Positions 48,979-58,407 of a stretch of DNA of 64,000 bases are shown one piece after another. Positions within the stretch are counted from its first letter, which is position 1; each line of letters starts with the position of its first letter. A program made the translations under genes and the position numbers. The stretch comes from Flammeovirgaceae bacterium (GTDB lineage: Bacteria > Bacteroidota > Bacteroidia > Cytophagales > Cyclobacteriaceae), in NCBI GenBank assembly GCA_016709845.1, contig JADJMA010000063.1, positions 62,001 to 126,000 on the forward strand. The letters are read 5' to 3'. Below the pieces are notes generated by a model. That model ran no database searches, was not told where the DNA came from, and saw only the letters and a program-made list of their open reading frames with translations.

Positions 48979-50887
48979 TCACGTTGTCGGTTCTCTCACA
49001 ATCAACACAGGAATTTTTACCCGATGTCGCACGGTGTCAACAGTGGTTCCAAAAATTAAATCCTTTACCAGATTGTGGCCATGGGCGCCCATCACCAATA
49101 AGTCTGCATTAAACTCTTTCACCATGGCTGGGATTTTACGCTTTGGATTTCCATAACCGATCTTCATCTCAGCGTTATAGCCCATTTCGGTAAGTTGCTT
49201 TGTATATTTATTCAGCGCCTCTTTGTCGATACTCGATTCTTTATCGGCAATAGAACTTCCATAAACCATAGCCCCTGCAGATTCAACAATATGGATAAGC
49301 AGATACCGTGCTTCGCTGCCACCTTGTGAAATGGCATTTTGAATGGCAATAGCATCTACTCGGTAAAGTCAATAGTGATGGCAATTTGTTTATAGACAGG
49401 TTTAACCAAATCAGTTAATGTAACTGCGGTTCCAGTGCGGAATGCGAGAGGCTCTATCTACAGCTTGTTTATCAATCAATGGTTTAAAGGTAATATACAC
49501 CAACAACAAAGCTGCTGCTATACAAACCGGAATTACCGTTATCCAGATAATCCAGGCATTGTCACCGAACGCGTTTAGCCATCCGGTTACTTCCTGAATC
49601 ACCAATTGAACATTCAATCCAACAATGATCAAAGCAATTACCCACGCGAGAATTTGAACCCAAAGCTTTTACAATGAAAATTCCCATTTTACTTTTATCG
49701 CTGGTAAAATGAATTAACGGGATAACCGCAAAACCTAATTGAAGACTGAGTACCACCTGGCTCAATACCAATAGTGCCCCTGTCTCTCGCTCGCCATAAA
49801 TGATTATTACCAGGTAGGCGGGTATAATCGCAATCAGCCGGGTAATTAATCTTCGCAGCCAAGGTGCAATGCGCAAGTTTAAGTATCCTTCCATCACTAT
49901 CTGCCCGGCCAACGTGCCGGTAATGGTAGAACTTTGTCCAGCAGCGACCAGCGCAATGCCAAACAGGAGAGGTGCTAATTCAGTTCCAAGAAGAGGTGCA
50001 AGGAGTTTATGGGCATCCTGAATTTCGGCCACCTCAAACATGCCGGCTCTAAAGAAAGTAGAAGCAGCTAATACAAGAATGGCAGCGTTAACAAAGAAAG
50101 CAGCATTCAGGGCAATAGCTGAGTCAATGAAATTATATTTGATGGCCGACCAAATTCCTCTATCTGTTGAGGAATCAATTCTACGGGTTTGCACAAGCGA
50201 AGAGTGTAGATACAGGTTATGTGGCATTACGGTGGCGCCAATAATCCCAATGGCGATGTAAAGTGCTGTATCGTTAGGTAACGAAGGAATAAATCCTACA
50301 AGCAGTTCGCTCATGTCAGGTTTTGCTAAAATCATTTCAACGAAAAAGGCTCCACCAATGATCACCACAAGGGCAATGATGAAAGCCTCCATTTTTCGCA
50401 TCCCATAGCTTTGTAACACCAGAATAATCAGCGTATCTAAAACAGTGAGCGATACTCCCCACACAAGAGGCAAATCAAAGAGTAGTTGTAAGCCAATGGC
50501 CATTCCTAATACTTCAGCAAGATCACAAGCGGCAATGGCAATCTCAGCCATAAACCAAAGGGAGTAATTAATGGCTGGCCGGTATTCAATTCTCGATGCC
50601 TGTGCGAGATCAAGTTGACGAACTACTCCAAGGCGAGCACTCAGGCTTTGTAAGAGCAACGCCATCAGGTTCGACATCAGGAGCACCCAAATGAGCGTGT
50701 ACCCGAACTGACTTCCTCCAGCAATATCGGTTGCCCAGTTGCCAGGGTCCATGTATCCCACACTTACCAAATACGCTGGCCCCATAAAAGCAAAGAGTTT
50801 TCTAATCCCTTTTCTATTGGTGGCATCCACTGAGGCATGGACTTCGCTAAGCGACTTGCGTGGTGAACTATGAGTCATATCATTCAA
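48979..50887 (-). CDS. Nramp divalent-metal transporter fused to a universal-stress domain, frameshifted
   Basis: The N-terminal 400 residues are an Nramp/MntH transporter: SVGYMDPGNWATDIAGGSQFGY carries the metal-binding DPGN motif, then AEVLGMAIGLQLLFDL, GATVMPHNLYLHSSLVQ with the second metal motif MPHNLY, and AAGQSSTITGTLAGQIVMEGYL. After repair near 49670 the frame reads NVQLVIQEVTGWLN…IPVCIAAALLLVYITFKPLI, two last helices. Repairs near 49430 and 49365 join a UspA-like domain: KQIAITIDFTEVDAIAIQNAIS…LLVMGAHGHNLVKDLIFGTTVDTVRHRVKIPVLIVREP. Total about 636 residues. The fusion is known in Bacteroidota. It imports Mn2+/Fe2+, and it overlaps the metal regulator by 8 bases. Confidence 0.9.
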
Positions 50888-51529
50888 TCACTAAAATGTT
50901 CTGTGATACTTCTTTCGAGATAAAAACGCGGTGATCGTCAATCAGAATTTCCATCGAACCATCATAATCCTCCTGACCCAATATTTTAATCTTAGGTACC
51001 CGGGCCCCGATTTTATCCAGGTATTTGAGGAGGTTGGAATCAGAATCTTTGACTGACGCAATCTTACCCTGATACCCAATATTTAACTGATCGATGGCAA
51101 TCTGAGGTTGAACCTTCAGTTTCCCCTTGTTGTCTGGAATGGGGTCACCGTGTGGGTCCACTTTTGGATACTCAAGAAATTCATCCAGCTTTTCAATGAG
51201 TCGGGTGGAGTTGATATGTTCTAATTGTTCGGCCACTTCATGCACTTCATCCCATGCAAACCCAAGCTTTTGAACGAGAAAGGTCTCCCACAGTCGGTGC
51301 TTGCGAATTACGATCAGGGCTTCATTCTTTCCTTGGCGGTCACGTTTACGCCATAGTACTTTTCGTAGGTGATTACGCTTTTGGCGGAGAGTTTCTTAAT
51401 CATATCCGTAACTGATGCCGCTTTGGTATTCATCGCTTCGGCCAGCTCGTTAGTTAAGACTGATTTGGCGCCACCATCCGATAAGTGATAGATGGCTTTC
51501 AGGTAGTTTTCTTCCGTAAGACTTAACAT
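50880..51529 (-). CDS. DtxR/MntR-type metal-dependent repressor, frameshifted
   Basis: The winged helix (MLSLTEENYLKAIYHLSDGGAKSVLTNELAEAMNTKAASVTDMIKKLSAKSVITYEKYYGVNVTAKG) is followed, after a missing base near 51333, by the metal-binding dimer domain NEALIVIRKHRLWETFLVQKLGFAWDEVHEVAEQLEHINS. The Glu/His residues of HEVAEQLEH match the metal ligands of the family. A C-terminal FeoA/SH3-like domain (QPQIAIDQLNIGYQGKIASVKDSDSNLLKYLDK…VPKIKILGQE) is present, as in DtxR and some MntR proteins. It is cotranscribed with the Nramp gene and has two palindromic operator candidates upstream. Confidence 0.9.
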
Positions 51530-51560
51530 GATTTGGAGAACAGAATTTCTAAAAGTAAAA

Positions 51561-51576
51561 TTTAGATTAGTCTAAA
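51561..51576 (-). promoter_or_regulatory. Candidate MntR/DtxR operator 1
   Basis: TTTAGATTAGTCTAAA has perfect TTTAG/CTAAA outer arms and a near-palindromic core (two central mismatches). It sits 32 bases upstream of the regulator start at 51529. The CTAAA half-site recurs in operator 2. Confidence 0.6.
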
Positions 51577-51580
51577 AAAA

Positions 51581-51595
51581 TTTTTAGGCTAAAAA
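51581..51595 (-). promoter_or_regulatory. Candidate MntR/DtxR operator 2
   Basis: TTTTTAGGCTAAAAA is a perfect inverted repeat of seven bases (TTTTTAG/CTAAAAA) around a central G, using the same TTTAG/CTAAA half-site as operator 1, 4 bases further from the regulator gene. Together they suggest autorepression by the metal-bound regulator. Confidence 0.6.
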
Positions 51596-51604
51596 TTAGC
51601 TATT

Positions 51605-52683
51605 TTAGGTTCTGGAAATCTTTGGTTCTTCGCTTGCCAAGTCACATCTGTGGGTCCGGATGTGTAAAATTGAGTTGTTCAGCATTTTTTCAAAAGTACT
51701 GCGGGTTGCAATCTGTCATGAAATCAACAACCAATGCAGCCTTATAGGGGTGGCAAATTTTTGTCCAGGGTCTATAGTCTTGAATAATGATGGCAATTTG
51801 CAGGCCAGGTATTCATAAAGCTTGGTTGGTATTCGGTTCTCAATATGGTGAGGAGGCAGATAGCGGACAAGGCCAAAATCATGCGCTATCGCATCCATAA
51901 TTTGTGATGGGGTACCAATATACCGCCACCAAAAGACTAATAAAAGGACAATTTGAAATTGAGCTTTCAATGTCCTCCAGCATTTTGGGGAGGCACACAA
52001 ACCCGATGATTCTTAGTTCAATTTTGGGGTCGATTTGATGTAAGTTTTTGCTCAAGATCAATGGCCTGAAAAACTCCAGTACTCTCGGCAAGGGTTCCAC
52101 TAAAAGAAGGCTCATTTATGACCCCGGTTAGTCCGGTTAAAGCCGACTGACAGGCAAGTTTTGTTCTCTAAAATTAGATGTCGATGATTTCAAAAAACCG
52201 AGCTCATTTATAGTTTTCAGCGAGAAGAAAGGCAAAGGCAGGGCGCGAGTAGCTTTTCTTTTAAACCGAACAGGCCTGCTATAAACGGTTTCATCAGGGT
52301 TGGGAATACGCTTGTGTGCAACACATTTCTATAGTAATTCTCACGTATATCATAGATAATTTTAACACCAAATAATATTCTGTTTACAACGCTAACCAGC
52401 AGTAATTCATGGTATTAACTATCAATAATTCAGGGTTTTACTTTACGTATTAATTTCATTGTTTGCCAAAGGCAAGTAATCGACCAATGCTTATTCTCTT
52501 AAAAGATTTTAGGGGTAATACATGGATTTCATGTTCCTGATTTAGCGGTGTAGTCGTGGGATATCCGATGATAAAAACTTCATAATCTTTAACCGTTGAC
52601 AGGGATGTTCCGAGCTTCTCGAACATGCGCGTATCATCGATTGGTTTAAGGATGGAAGCGAGGACTATTCTTCGTTTTTTCAT
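51605..52683 (-). CDS. Glycosyltransferase (GT4-like), heavily frameshifted
   Basis: The start at 52681-52683 reads MKKRRIVLASILKPIDDTRMFEKLGTSL…YEVFIIGYP. Following single-base shifts, the other frames give RKVKPELLIVNT-ELLLVSVVNRILFGVKIIYDIRENYYRNVLHTSVFPTLMKPFIAGLFGL, then GVINEPSFSGTLAESTGVFQ, IELRIIGFVCLPKMLEDIE, IGTPSQIMDAIAHDFGLVRYLPPHHIENRIPTKLYEYLACKLP and FMTDCNPQYF. Motif order is that of group 1 glycosyltransferases, with the ENRIPTKLYEYLA donor-binding block. Eight or more indels in 1.1 kb make this the densest broken gene here. Still, no motif is missing, so I read it as errors. Confidence 0.65.
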
Positions 52684-52715
52684 TTATTGCAAGCTGGTTT
52701 AAAAATAGGATATAA

Positions 52716-53528
52716 ATGGAACTGAAAGAACTAATTGAAAAGGCGTGGTTGGATCGTGAATTATTGAAAGAAAGTAAAGCGCAGGAAGCCGTGCGGGAAG
52801 TGGTCGCTTTACTCGATCAAGGAGCCCTGCGTGTTGCTGAACCCGATGGCGAAAAGTGGAAGATTAACGAATGGATTAAGAAGGCCGTTATCATGTATTT
52901 TCCAATCCAGCAAATGGAAACAATTGAAGTGGGTCCGTTTGAGTTTCACGATAAGATTGCGCTTAAGAAAGATTATAAAAAACTAGGTGTGCGTGTGGTG
53001 CCACATGCCATTGCCCGCTATGGTTCCTTTGTGAACAAGGGGGTGATTATGATGCCGTCCTACATAAACATTGGCGCCTATGTGGATGAAGGAACGATGG
53101 TAGATACCTGGGCAACGGTTGGTAGTTGTGCTCAGGTTGGTAAGAACGTGCACCTCAGTGGGGGTGTTGGTTTAGGCGGGGTATTAGAGCCGGTGCAGGC
53201 CGCACCGGTAATTATTGAGGATAATGTTTTTGTTGGATCGCGGTGCATTGTTGTGGAAGGGGTCCAGGTTGGAAAAGAAGCTGTATTAGGGGCAAATGTG
53301 GTGTTAACAGCAAGCTCTAAAATAATTGATGTTACCGGTTCAAAGCCAGTTGAGTATAAGGGCTACGTCCCGCCCCGATCGGTTGTTATACCTGGAACGA
53401 TACCGAAAAAATTTGAAGCGGGTGAATACCAGGTTCCCTGTGCCCTTATAATTGGTACGCGTAAAGAAAGCACCGACAAGAAGACTTCGTTAAATGACGC
53501 TTTACGCGAAAACCATGTTTCGGTCTAG
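52716..53528 (+). CDS. dapD: Tetrahydrodipicolinate N-succinyltransferase
   Basis: DapD adds succinyl to tetrahydrodipicolinate in the succinylase branch of lysine/diaminopimelate synthesis; dapA is at 40.2 kb. The 270-residue intact protein has an N-terminal helical region, ARYGSFVNKGVIMMPSYINIGAYVDEGTMVDTWATVGSCAQVGKNVHLSGGVGLGGVLEPVQAAPVIIEDNVFVGSRCIVVEGVQVG. This is the left-handed beta-helix with hexapeptide repeats and the VDTWATVGSCAQ motif. The first base of the coding region is 32 bases from the divergent glycosyltransferase start. Confidence 0.95.
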   Translation: MELKELIEKAWLDRELLKESKAQEAVREVVALLDQGALRVAEPDGEKWKINEWIKKAVIMYFPIQQMETIEVGPFEFHDKIALKKDYKKLGVRVVPHAIARYGSFVNKGVIMMPSYINIGAYVDEGTMVDTWATVGSCAQVGKNVHLSGGVGLGGVLEPVQAAPVIIEDNVFVGSRCIVVEGVQVGKEAVLGANVVLTASSKIIDVTGSKPVEYKGYVPPRSVVIPGTIPKKFEAGEYQVPCALIIGTRKESTDKKTSLNDALRENHVSV

Positions 53529-53626
53529 CAAAACAGTGTCCATTTAGCCTATTCTAGTGTATTTTCAGTATTTGTACGCCTTGGCATGTACTTTGTCATT
53601 GTAGTTTCAAGGACTAATTTTGAGGT

Positions 53627-54441
53627 ATGAAGTTATTCTTGAAAGGTGTTATGCTCTTTACTCTACTCACCTCATTTTCAGGTGAGAAGAGACAGGAATT
53701 TACGCTCATTAATAACACAAGTTTTGGTAAAGGCGAAGTGCTTGAGTATCAGGTGAACTTTGGATTTTTTACCGTAGGCAAGGCTTCTACGGTTATTGAA
53801 AAAAGTGTTTTCACAAAAAATGATCGCCCCTGTTATAAGGTAGATGCTTTTGGAGAAACCCTAGGCTTCGTTTCGTGGATCACAAAGTGAAAGATCAGTG
53901 GGGTGCCTACATTGATACCGCTGCTATTATTACCCATGTTTCATATCGAAAACTTAGAGAGGGAAACTATAAAAAAGATGAGGTTATCAACTACAATTAT
54001 GATAAGCTACAGGCCGAAGTAAAAGTGGCTGATAAGAAAACAGGCCTATATGGTGAGCCAAAGTATTATAAGATTCCTGAGAGTGTTCGCGATATCGTGG
54101 CAGGATTCCTCTATCTAAGGGTGCTTGATTATAAAAAGCACAAAGTAGGTGATACGTTGGCCATTTCTGGTTTTTTTGAAGATACCCCTTACCTTATGAA
54201 GGTTATTTATGCTGGCAAGGATAATGTGAGTACCAAAATAGGTAAGATTCCCTGTCATAAACTGATACCAATTATGCCCGATAACAAACTCTTTGACGGG
54301 GAGAACTCCATCACTTGCTGGATTTCGGATGATGGGAATCACATTCCGGTTAAAATACAGGCCAAAATGTTTATTGGGAGCACCGGTATCGAATTGGTGG
54401 GATTCAGAGGGTTACGCAATCAACTAAGAATTGTTCAATAA
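53627..54441 (+). CDS. DUF3108 family exported protein, frameshifted
   Basis: MKLFLKGVMLFTLLTSFSGEKR is a signal peptide. FGKGEVLEYQVNFGFFTVGKASTVIEKS and CYKVDAFGE- open a beta-barrel-like domain typical of DUF3108. Near 53865-53875 one base is off: the repaired reading is VDHKVKDQWGAYIDTAAI…. Further along come LYGEPKYYKIPESVRDIVAGFLYLRVLD, GDTLAISGFFEDTPYLMKVIY and GIELVGFRGL. The family is periplasmic, function unknown; it resembles lipid-carrying folds. About 271 residues. Confidence 0.8.
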
Positions 54442-54494
54442 CCGAAAGAGTTCATTAGTTTTGAGTATCAAATACCAACCTAAACTTTTTAATT

Positions 54495-54869
54495 ATGTTA
54501 AAGGAATTTAAAGCATTTGCCATGCGTGGCAATGTAGTGGATCTGGCAGTAGGTGTTATTATTGGAGGTGCCTTTGGAAAAATTGTTGGCTCTTTTATAG
54601 AAGATGTTATTACTCCCTTGTTACTGAAGCCAGCTTTAGAAGCGGCTAACCTTTCTCAACTTTCTGAACTTACCATTTTTGGAACGGTTAAGTACGGTAA
54701 CTTTTTATCGGCTGTCATCAACTTTATTATTGTGGCATTCGTGTTGTTTTTGATCATTAAGGGAATGAATGCCTCGAAGAAAAAAGAGGCTGCTGCGCCA
54801 GCCGCACCTGCTCCACCACCGGCAGACGTAGTACTGTTAACTGAGATCCGGGATTTACTTAAGAAGTAA
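54495..54869 (+). CDS. mscL: Large-conductance mechanosensitive channel MscL
   Basis: A pentameric inner-membrane channel that releases solutes on hypo-osmotic shock. The 124-residue protein has the conserved opening LKEFKAFAMRGNVVDLAVGVIIGGAFGKIVGSFIEDVITPLL (helix 1), a periplasmic loop, and helix 2 (GNFLSAVINFIIVAFVLFLIIKGMNASKKKE). An Ala/Pro-rich linker precedes the C-terminal bundle helix VVLLTEIRDLLKK. The gene is intact. The downstream terminator doubles as a repeat word (54878-54931). Confidence 0.96.
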   Translation: MLKEFKAFAMRGNVVDLAVGVIIGGAFGKIVGSFIEDVITPLLLKPALEAANLSQLSELTIFGTVKYGNFLSAVINFIIVAFVLFLIIKGMNASKKKEAAAPAAPAPPPADVVLLTEIRDLLKK

Positions 54870-54877
54870 AGTCAATT

Positions 54878-54931
54878 AGCCACAGATTCACAGATTGTAT
54901 TTTTTTCTATGAATCTGTGGCTTCGTTTTTT
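54878..54931 (+). terminator. Terminator after mscL, built from the CCACAGATT repeat word
   Basis: AGCCACAGATTCA (54878-54890) pairs with TGAATCTGTGGCT (54910-54922), a perfect 13-bp stem, followed by TCGTTTTTTTT. Inside the loop CACAGATT recurs. The CCACAGATT/AATCTGTGG word is one of the short intergenic words I recall as common in many bacterial genomes. Confidence 0.8.
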
Positions 54932-54943
54932 TCCGAGGCTGTG

Positions 54944-55834
54944 TTATTTCCTAAAGCGATCAGCTAAAATCAATTCTTTACTTCCAGCTTTGTATTGGTA
55001 AAAGCCGCTGCCACTCTTTACACCTTTATGTCCCGCCTGCACCATATTAACTAATAACGGACAAGGCGCATATTTTGGATTTCCAAATCCATCGTGCAAT
55101 ACCTTCAAAATAGAAAGGCAAACATCCAATCCAATAAAATCGGCTAACTGTAACGGCCCCATCGGATGGGCCATTCCTAATTTCATTACCGTATCGATTT
55201 CTGCTACTCCTGCCACGCCTTCGTATAAAGAGTAAATGGCCTCATTGATCATAGGCATCAAAATCCGGTTTGCTACAAATCCTGGATAATCATTCACTTC
55301 AACCGGTTCTTTACCAAGCTTTCGCGAAAGCTCCATTATCTGTGCAGTTACAGCATCCGTTGTTCGATAACCGCGAATTACTTCTACCAGTTTCATCACA
55401 GGTACCGGATTCATAAAGTGCATACCAATAACCAGATCGGGGCTTTTGGTTACGGAAGCAATTTTTGTAATGGAAATAGAGGAGGTGTTGCTTGCCAGTA
55501 TGGTACTGGGCTTTGTACTCTCATCAATCTCTTTAAAAATTTTTAATTTTAAATCGAGGTTTTCAGTAGCCGCTTCCACCACCAATTCGGCATCGTGTAC
55601 TCCTTCTTTCAAAAATGTTGTAGTCGTAAGATTACTAAGAGCAAGTTTCTTGGCTGCTTCGGTAAGAATACCCTTTTCAACCTGTCGACTCATATTTTTA
55701 TCGATGGTAGCAACAGCTTTCTTCAACGCTTCTTCTGAAATATCGATCAGACTTACCGTGTAGCCATGTTGCGCAAATACATGGGCAATACCATTTCCCA
55801 TTGTTCCCGATCCGATTACTGCTATATTCTTCAT
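54944..55834 (-). CDS. 3-hydroxybutyryl-CoA dehydrogenase family protein
   Basis: A 296-residue NAD-dependent dehydrogenase. The Rossmann start IAVIGSGTMGNGIAHVFAQHGYTVSLIDIS, the ELVVEAATENLDLKLKIFKEID strand, the catalytic region NTSSISITKIA…VIGMHFMNPVPVMKLVEVIRG (catalytic histidine in MHFMNP), and the C-terminal PGFVANRILMPMINEA…MKLGMAHPMGPLQLADFIGLDVCL are all present. It oxidises 3-hydroxyacyl-CoA in fatty-acid or butyrate metabolism. Alone in context; no thiolase or enoyl-CoA hydratase is adjacent. Confidence 0.93.
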   Translation of the reverse strand: MKNIAVIGSGTMGNGIAHVFAQHGYTVSLIDISEEALKKAVATIDKNMSRQVEKGILTEAAKKLALSNLTTTTFLKEGVHDAELVVEAATENLDLKLKIFKEIDESTKPSTILASNTSSISITKIASVTKSPDLVIGMHFMNPVPVMKLVEVIRGYRTTDAVTAQIMELSRKLGKEPVEVNDYPGFVANRILMPMINEAIYSLYEGVAGVAEIDTVMKLGMAHPMGPLQLADFIGLDVCLSILKVLHDGFGNPKYAPCPLLVNMVQAGHKGVKSGSGFYQYKAGSKELILADRFRK

Positions 55835-55859
55835 GAAGTTTTCTATTTTCGGTAAATAT

Positions 55860-56366
55860 ATGACGGCTACTCCAAAACAAGCGAATCAAAAGTTTGTCGA
55901 CCCGGTATTTAGGGTTTTATAAGGCCAGTGGTCGTTCTAATTGGTGTGGTTTGTGTCCTCTTAATTTAGCAAGCCTTTGGTGACCATATTGAAAATGGAA
56001 ATTATGTCAATTTACGCAGGCAATACTTTTGGATAGGTTTCTTTTTTGTTGCCTGGTATAGAGTCAATCGAAACGTGTATCGGGTAGAGTTTGACGATGA
56101 ATTTCTTTATGTAATCCAGAAAGGGCAGGATATTTAATTCATGCTTGAAAACATAAAGGAAGTAGATATTAAATCAGCTGAGTGGGGTTTATGGGGTAGA
56201 ACTTTTTAATGCCAAGCAATTTGGTAAAACGTTTTACTTTAAACCCTCCTTGCTTTATCCGTTCAATTACAAAAAGAAGGATGCTCTGGTGAACGTGCTG
56301 CGAAGCAATATCAATAAAGCCTTAGAGAAGAAACAGCACTTTCAGGCAAATGCGTTGCATAGTTAA
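55860..56366 (+). CDS. Small membrane protein with PH-like tail, frameshifted
   Basis: No long frame is open here, but joined frames give one protein. ATG at 55860 reads MTATPKQANQKFVDPVFR; a shift gives IRPVVVLIGVVCVLLI (a membrane helix); another gives FGDHIENGNYVNLRRQYFWIGFFFVAWYRVNRNVYRVEFDDEFLYVIQKGQDI. LENIKEVDIKSAEWGLWG then VELFNAKQFGKTFYFKPSLLYPFNYKKKDALVNVLRSNINKALEKKQHFQ finish it at 56366. Two helices and a short beta-rich tail resemble bacterial PH-domain proteins. Function is unknown. At least four single-base shifts are needed, so details are uncertain. Confidence 0.5.
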
Positions 56367-56731
56367 TCAACTACCTCTATCGCCACTTCTTTAGCTAGCC
56401 CCATCGCATTAAAGCGAAGGATTAATTGCCGATTTTGTGCTGAGCTATCGCAAGGCTTGCCTGGTTCTAAATCGTAATAAAAAAATTTTTGGTTGCGTTT
56501 ATACAATTCATTGCGATCGGGTCGCCCCAGTAATTCAACGATATCGTCTTCGGAGAGCCCTTTCAATTCTTCTTTTTGAGAAATAAGGTCGGACAAGAAA
56601 CTGGTGCGAATATTTTTGCAACCGCCTCTATCTTCTTTCCATTGGTGTAAATCAATGGGTGATAAATCAGGCAATGGCTTTCCACAGGAGAAAGCAACCA
56701 GCACGACACTAAACAACAGAAACTTTTTCAT
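56363..56731 (-). CDS. BamE/SmpA-like small lipoprotein
   Basis: I start at 56729-56731 (MKKFLLFSVVLVAFSCGKP), which gives a lipoprotein leader. The 122-residue protein holds a helical part (FLSDLISQKEELKGLSEDDIVELLGRPDRNELYKRNQKFFYYDLEPGKPC). The GLSEDDIVELLGRPD pattern, followed by a tyrosine-rich strand, is typical of the SmpA/OmlA-BamE fold. It might support outer-membrane assembly, but short proteins of this fold have varied roles. It overlaps the hydroxylase-family gene by 23 bases. Confidence 0.7.
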   Translation of the reverse strand: MKKFLLFSVVLVAFSCGKPLPDLSPIDLHQWKEDRGGCKNIRTSFLSDLISQKEELKGLSEDDIVELLGRPDRNELYKRNQKFFYYDLEPGKPCDSSAQNRQLILRFNAMGLAKEVAIEVVD

Positions 56732-57937
56732 TACGCAAATTAGAGATTGAATAAAACCACACCACTGAAACCATTCCGTAGGCAAGAGCTACAAAATAAA
56801 ACTGAACCGGAAGATCGAATAAGTATATACATACACCACCGAGTACCGTAAACAAAACCATCCGAATCCATTCGGCCACTACTATCCACTTTTTAGCTTC
56901 AAACAAAACACCACAGTTTACCACCCAGATTGAAACAACTATACTGACAATAGTTTTTTCGCCCAAAGTAAATTGCGATTGTTTGAAAAGAAAGAAGGCC
57001 GTAACCCCAAGGCACAGCACGTATTGAAATAGCACATAGTAATTCAACTGCATGGGGTAGGCGGGATTGTATTTGCTATAAGTTTGTTTGTCAATTTCAG
57101 GAGCGGATCTATAGCCACCCATGGAAGCCGGAAGCCAACCCGGTTTCTTAAATAAATATTTAATCTTATCCGTAAAGGAAGGAATCTGTTTTATCTCATC
57201 GGCCATTACGGCATAATGACTGAAGTTTGCCCATACTGCATTCCAACTGTTTATGGGTTTGGTAATGCCATAGGTAGGTCGCTCTTCTTCAGCCTGAAAC
57301 GTTCCAAACATCTTGTCCCAAATAATTAATGAGCCAGCATGATTCTTATCGATATACTTTGGATTGCGACCATGATGCACGCGATGATGAGAAGGCGTAT
57401 TAAACACATATTCAAACCAACCCATTTTATTAATCGTTTCGGTATGAATCCAGAATTGGTAGAGGGTGTTGAATGCAGAGATCAGCACAAAATCAATAGT
57501 GTTGAAGCCTAACAACGCAATGGGTAAGCTAAAAGCAAATGTCCACACCACCTGAAAACTGCTTTGCCGCAAGGCAACGGATAAATTATACTCTTCACTT
57601 TGATGATGTACCACATGCCCGCCCCAGAATAAATTTATTTCATGACTCATGCGATGGGCCCAGTAGTAGGTAAGATCGGTTAGTAAGAAAAGGCCGAGCC
57701 AGTAAAGCCAACTGCGTTCGGTAAAAAAAGCAAAGTTCGTATAGACAATCTCATAAACGCCAATAGCCAGAATGCGCATAAACAGTCCGGAAAGTTGCGA
57801 GGTGATGCCACAGCTCAGATTTGCGATAGCATCCGGTAAGCGGTATAACTTGCGATGCGAAAAGCGCTCTACAACCAATTCAATCCCGATAAGGATAAAA
57901 AAATGAGGATCGAAAGAATGATAGGGTTGAGGTTCAA
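56709..57937 (-). CDS. Sterol desaturase/fatty acid hydroxylase superfamily membrane protein, frameshifted start
   Basis: An integral-membrane di-iron hydroxylase-type protein. The histidine boxes are TYYWAHRMSHEINLFWGGHVVHHQSEEYN and THRVHHGRNPKYIDKNHAG (reads SHHRVHHGRN). Membrane segments flank them, and a long C-terminal membrane part follows. The open frame begins at VVERFSHRKLYRL (57878), but the upstream sequence reads NPIILSILIF-ILIGIELVVERF after adding one T near 57895. A TTG at 57935-57937 is the only candidate start. Hydroxylation of lipids is the expected role. Confidence 0.85.
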
Positions 57938-57975
57938 GTTGAATTATCGGTTAGTTTTGCATCAAATTTAGTTCA

Positions 57976-58407
57976 ATGATCTTAAAAATATTCAAAGGCA
58001 TCTGGTTCTTTTCTCTGATAGGCTTGTTGGTTGTGTTCTTTTACGTTTATGCGGGATTACCCGAACCCGTTTCGCTGTGGGAAGGGGAGACGCCCGTTTC
58101 GATGTCCAGAAATGGCGTGTTTTATTTTTCGTTGTTATTGATGGCTGTTATTAATATGATGGTGTTTACGATTCGCAACCTGATCAGTAAAAATAACGAA
58201 CCCCTTAACACCTGGTTTTATAGTTTGATAATAGCAATTAACGTTTTCCTGATTTCATCTTTCGGCTTGCTAACCGTAACCAATGGAGGCGAGCGATACG
58301 ATTACGGCAGCATGGCTCCCGCTGTTTACGGCAGCCTTATTTTAATTTGTATTTCGTTACTGAGCTGGCCTGTTTATCGGATTTCACAAAGATTTTCATC
58401 TAAATAA
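57976..58407 (+). CDS. Hypothetical four-helix membrane protein upstream of parE
   Basis: A 143-residue intact protein with four hydrophobic segments: about 8-28 (IWFFSLIGLLVVFFYVYAGL), 48-66 (VFYFSLLLMAVINMMVFTI), 81-101 and 117-134. A short extracellular-looking loop holds PEPVSLWEGETPVSMSRNG. I do not recognise a family. It lies upstream of the topoisomerase IV genes, with a 257-base gap that holds an A/T-rich promoter-like region and no other gene. Confidence 0.65.
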   Translation: MILKIFKGIWFFSLIGLLVVFFYVYAGLPEPVSLWEGETPVSMSRNGVFYFSLLLMAVINMMVFTIRNLISKNNEPLNTWFYSLIIAINVFLISSFGLLTVTNGGERYDYGSMAPAVYGSLILICISLLSWPVYRISQRFSSK

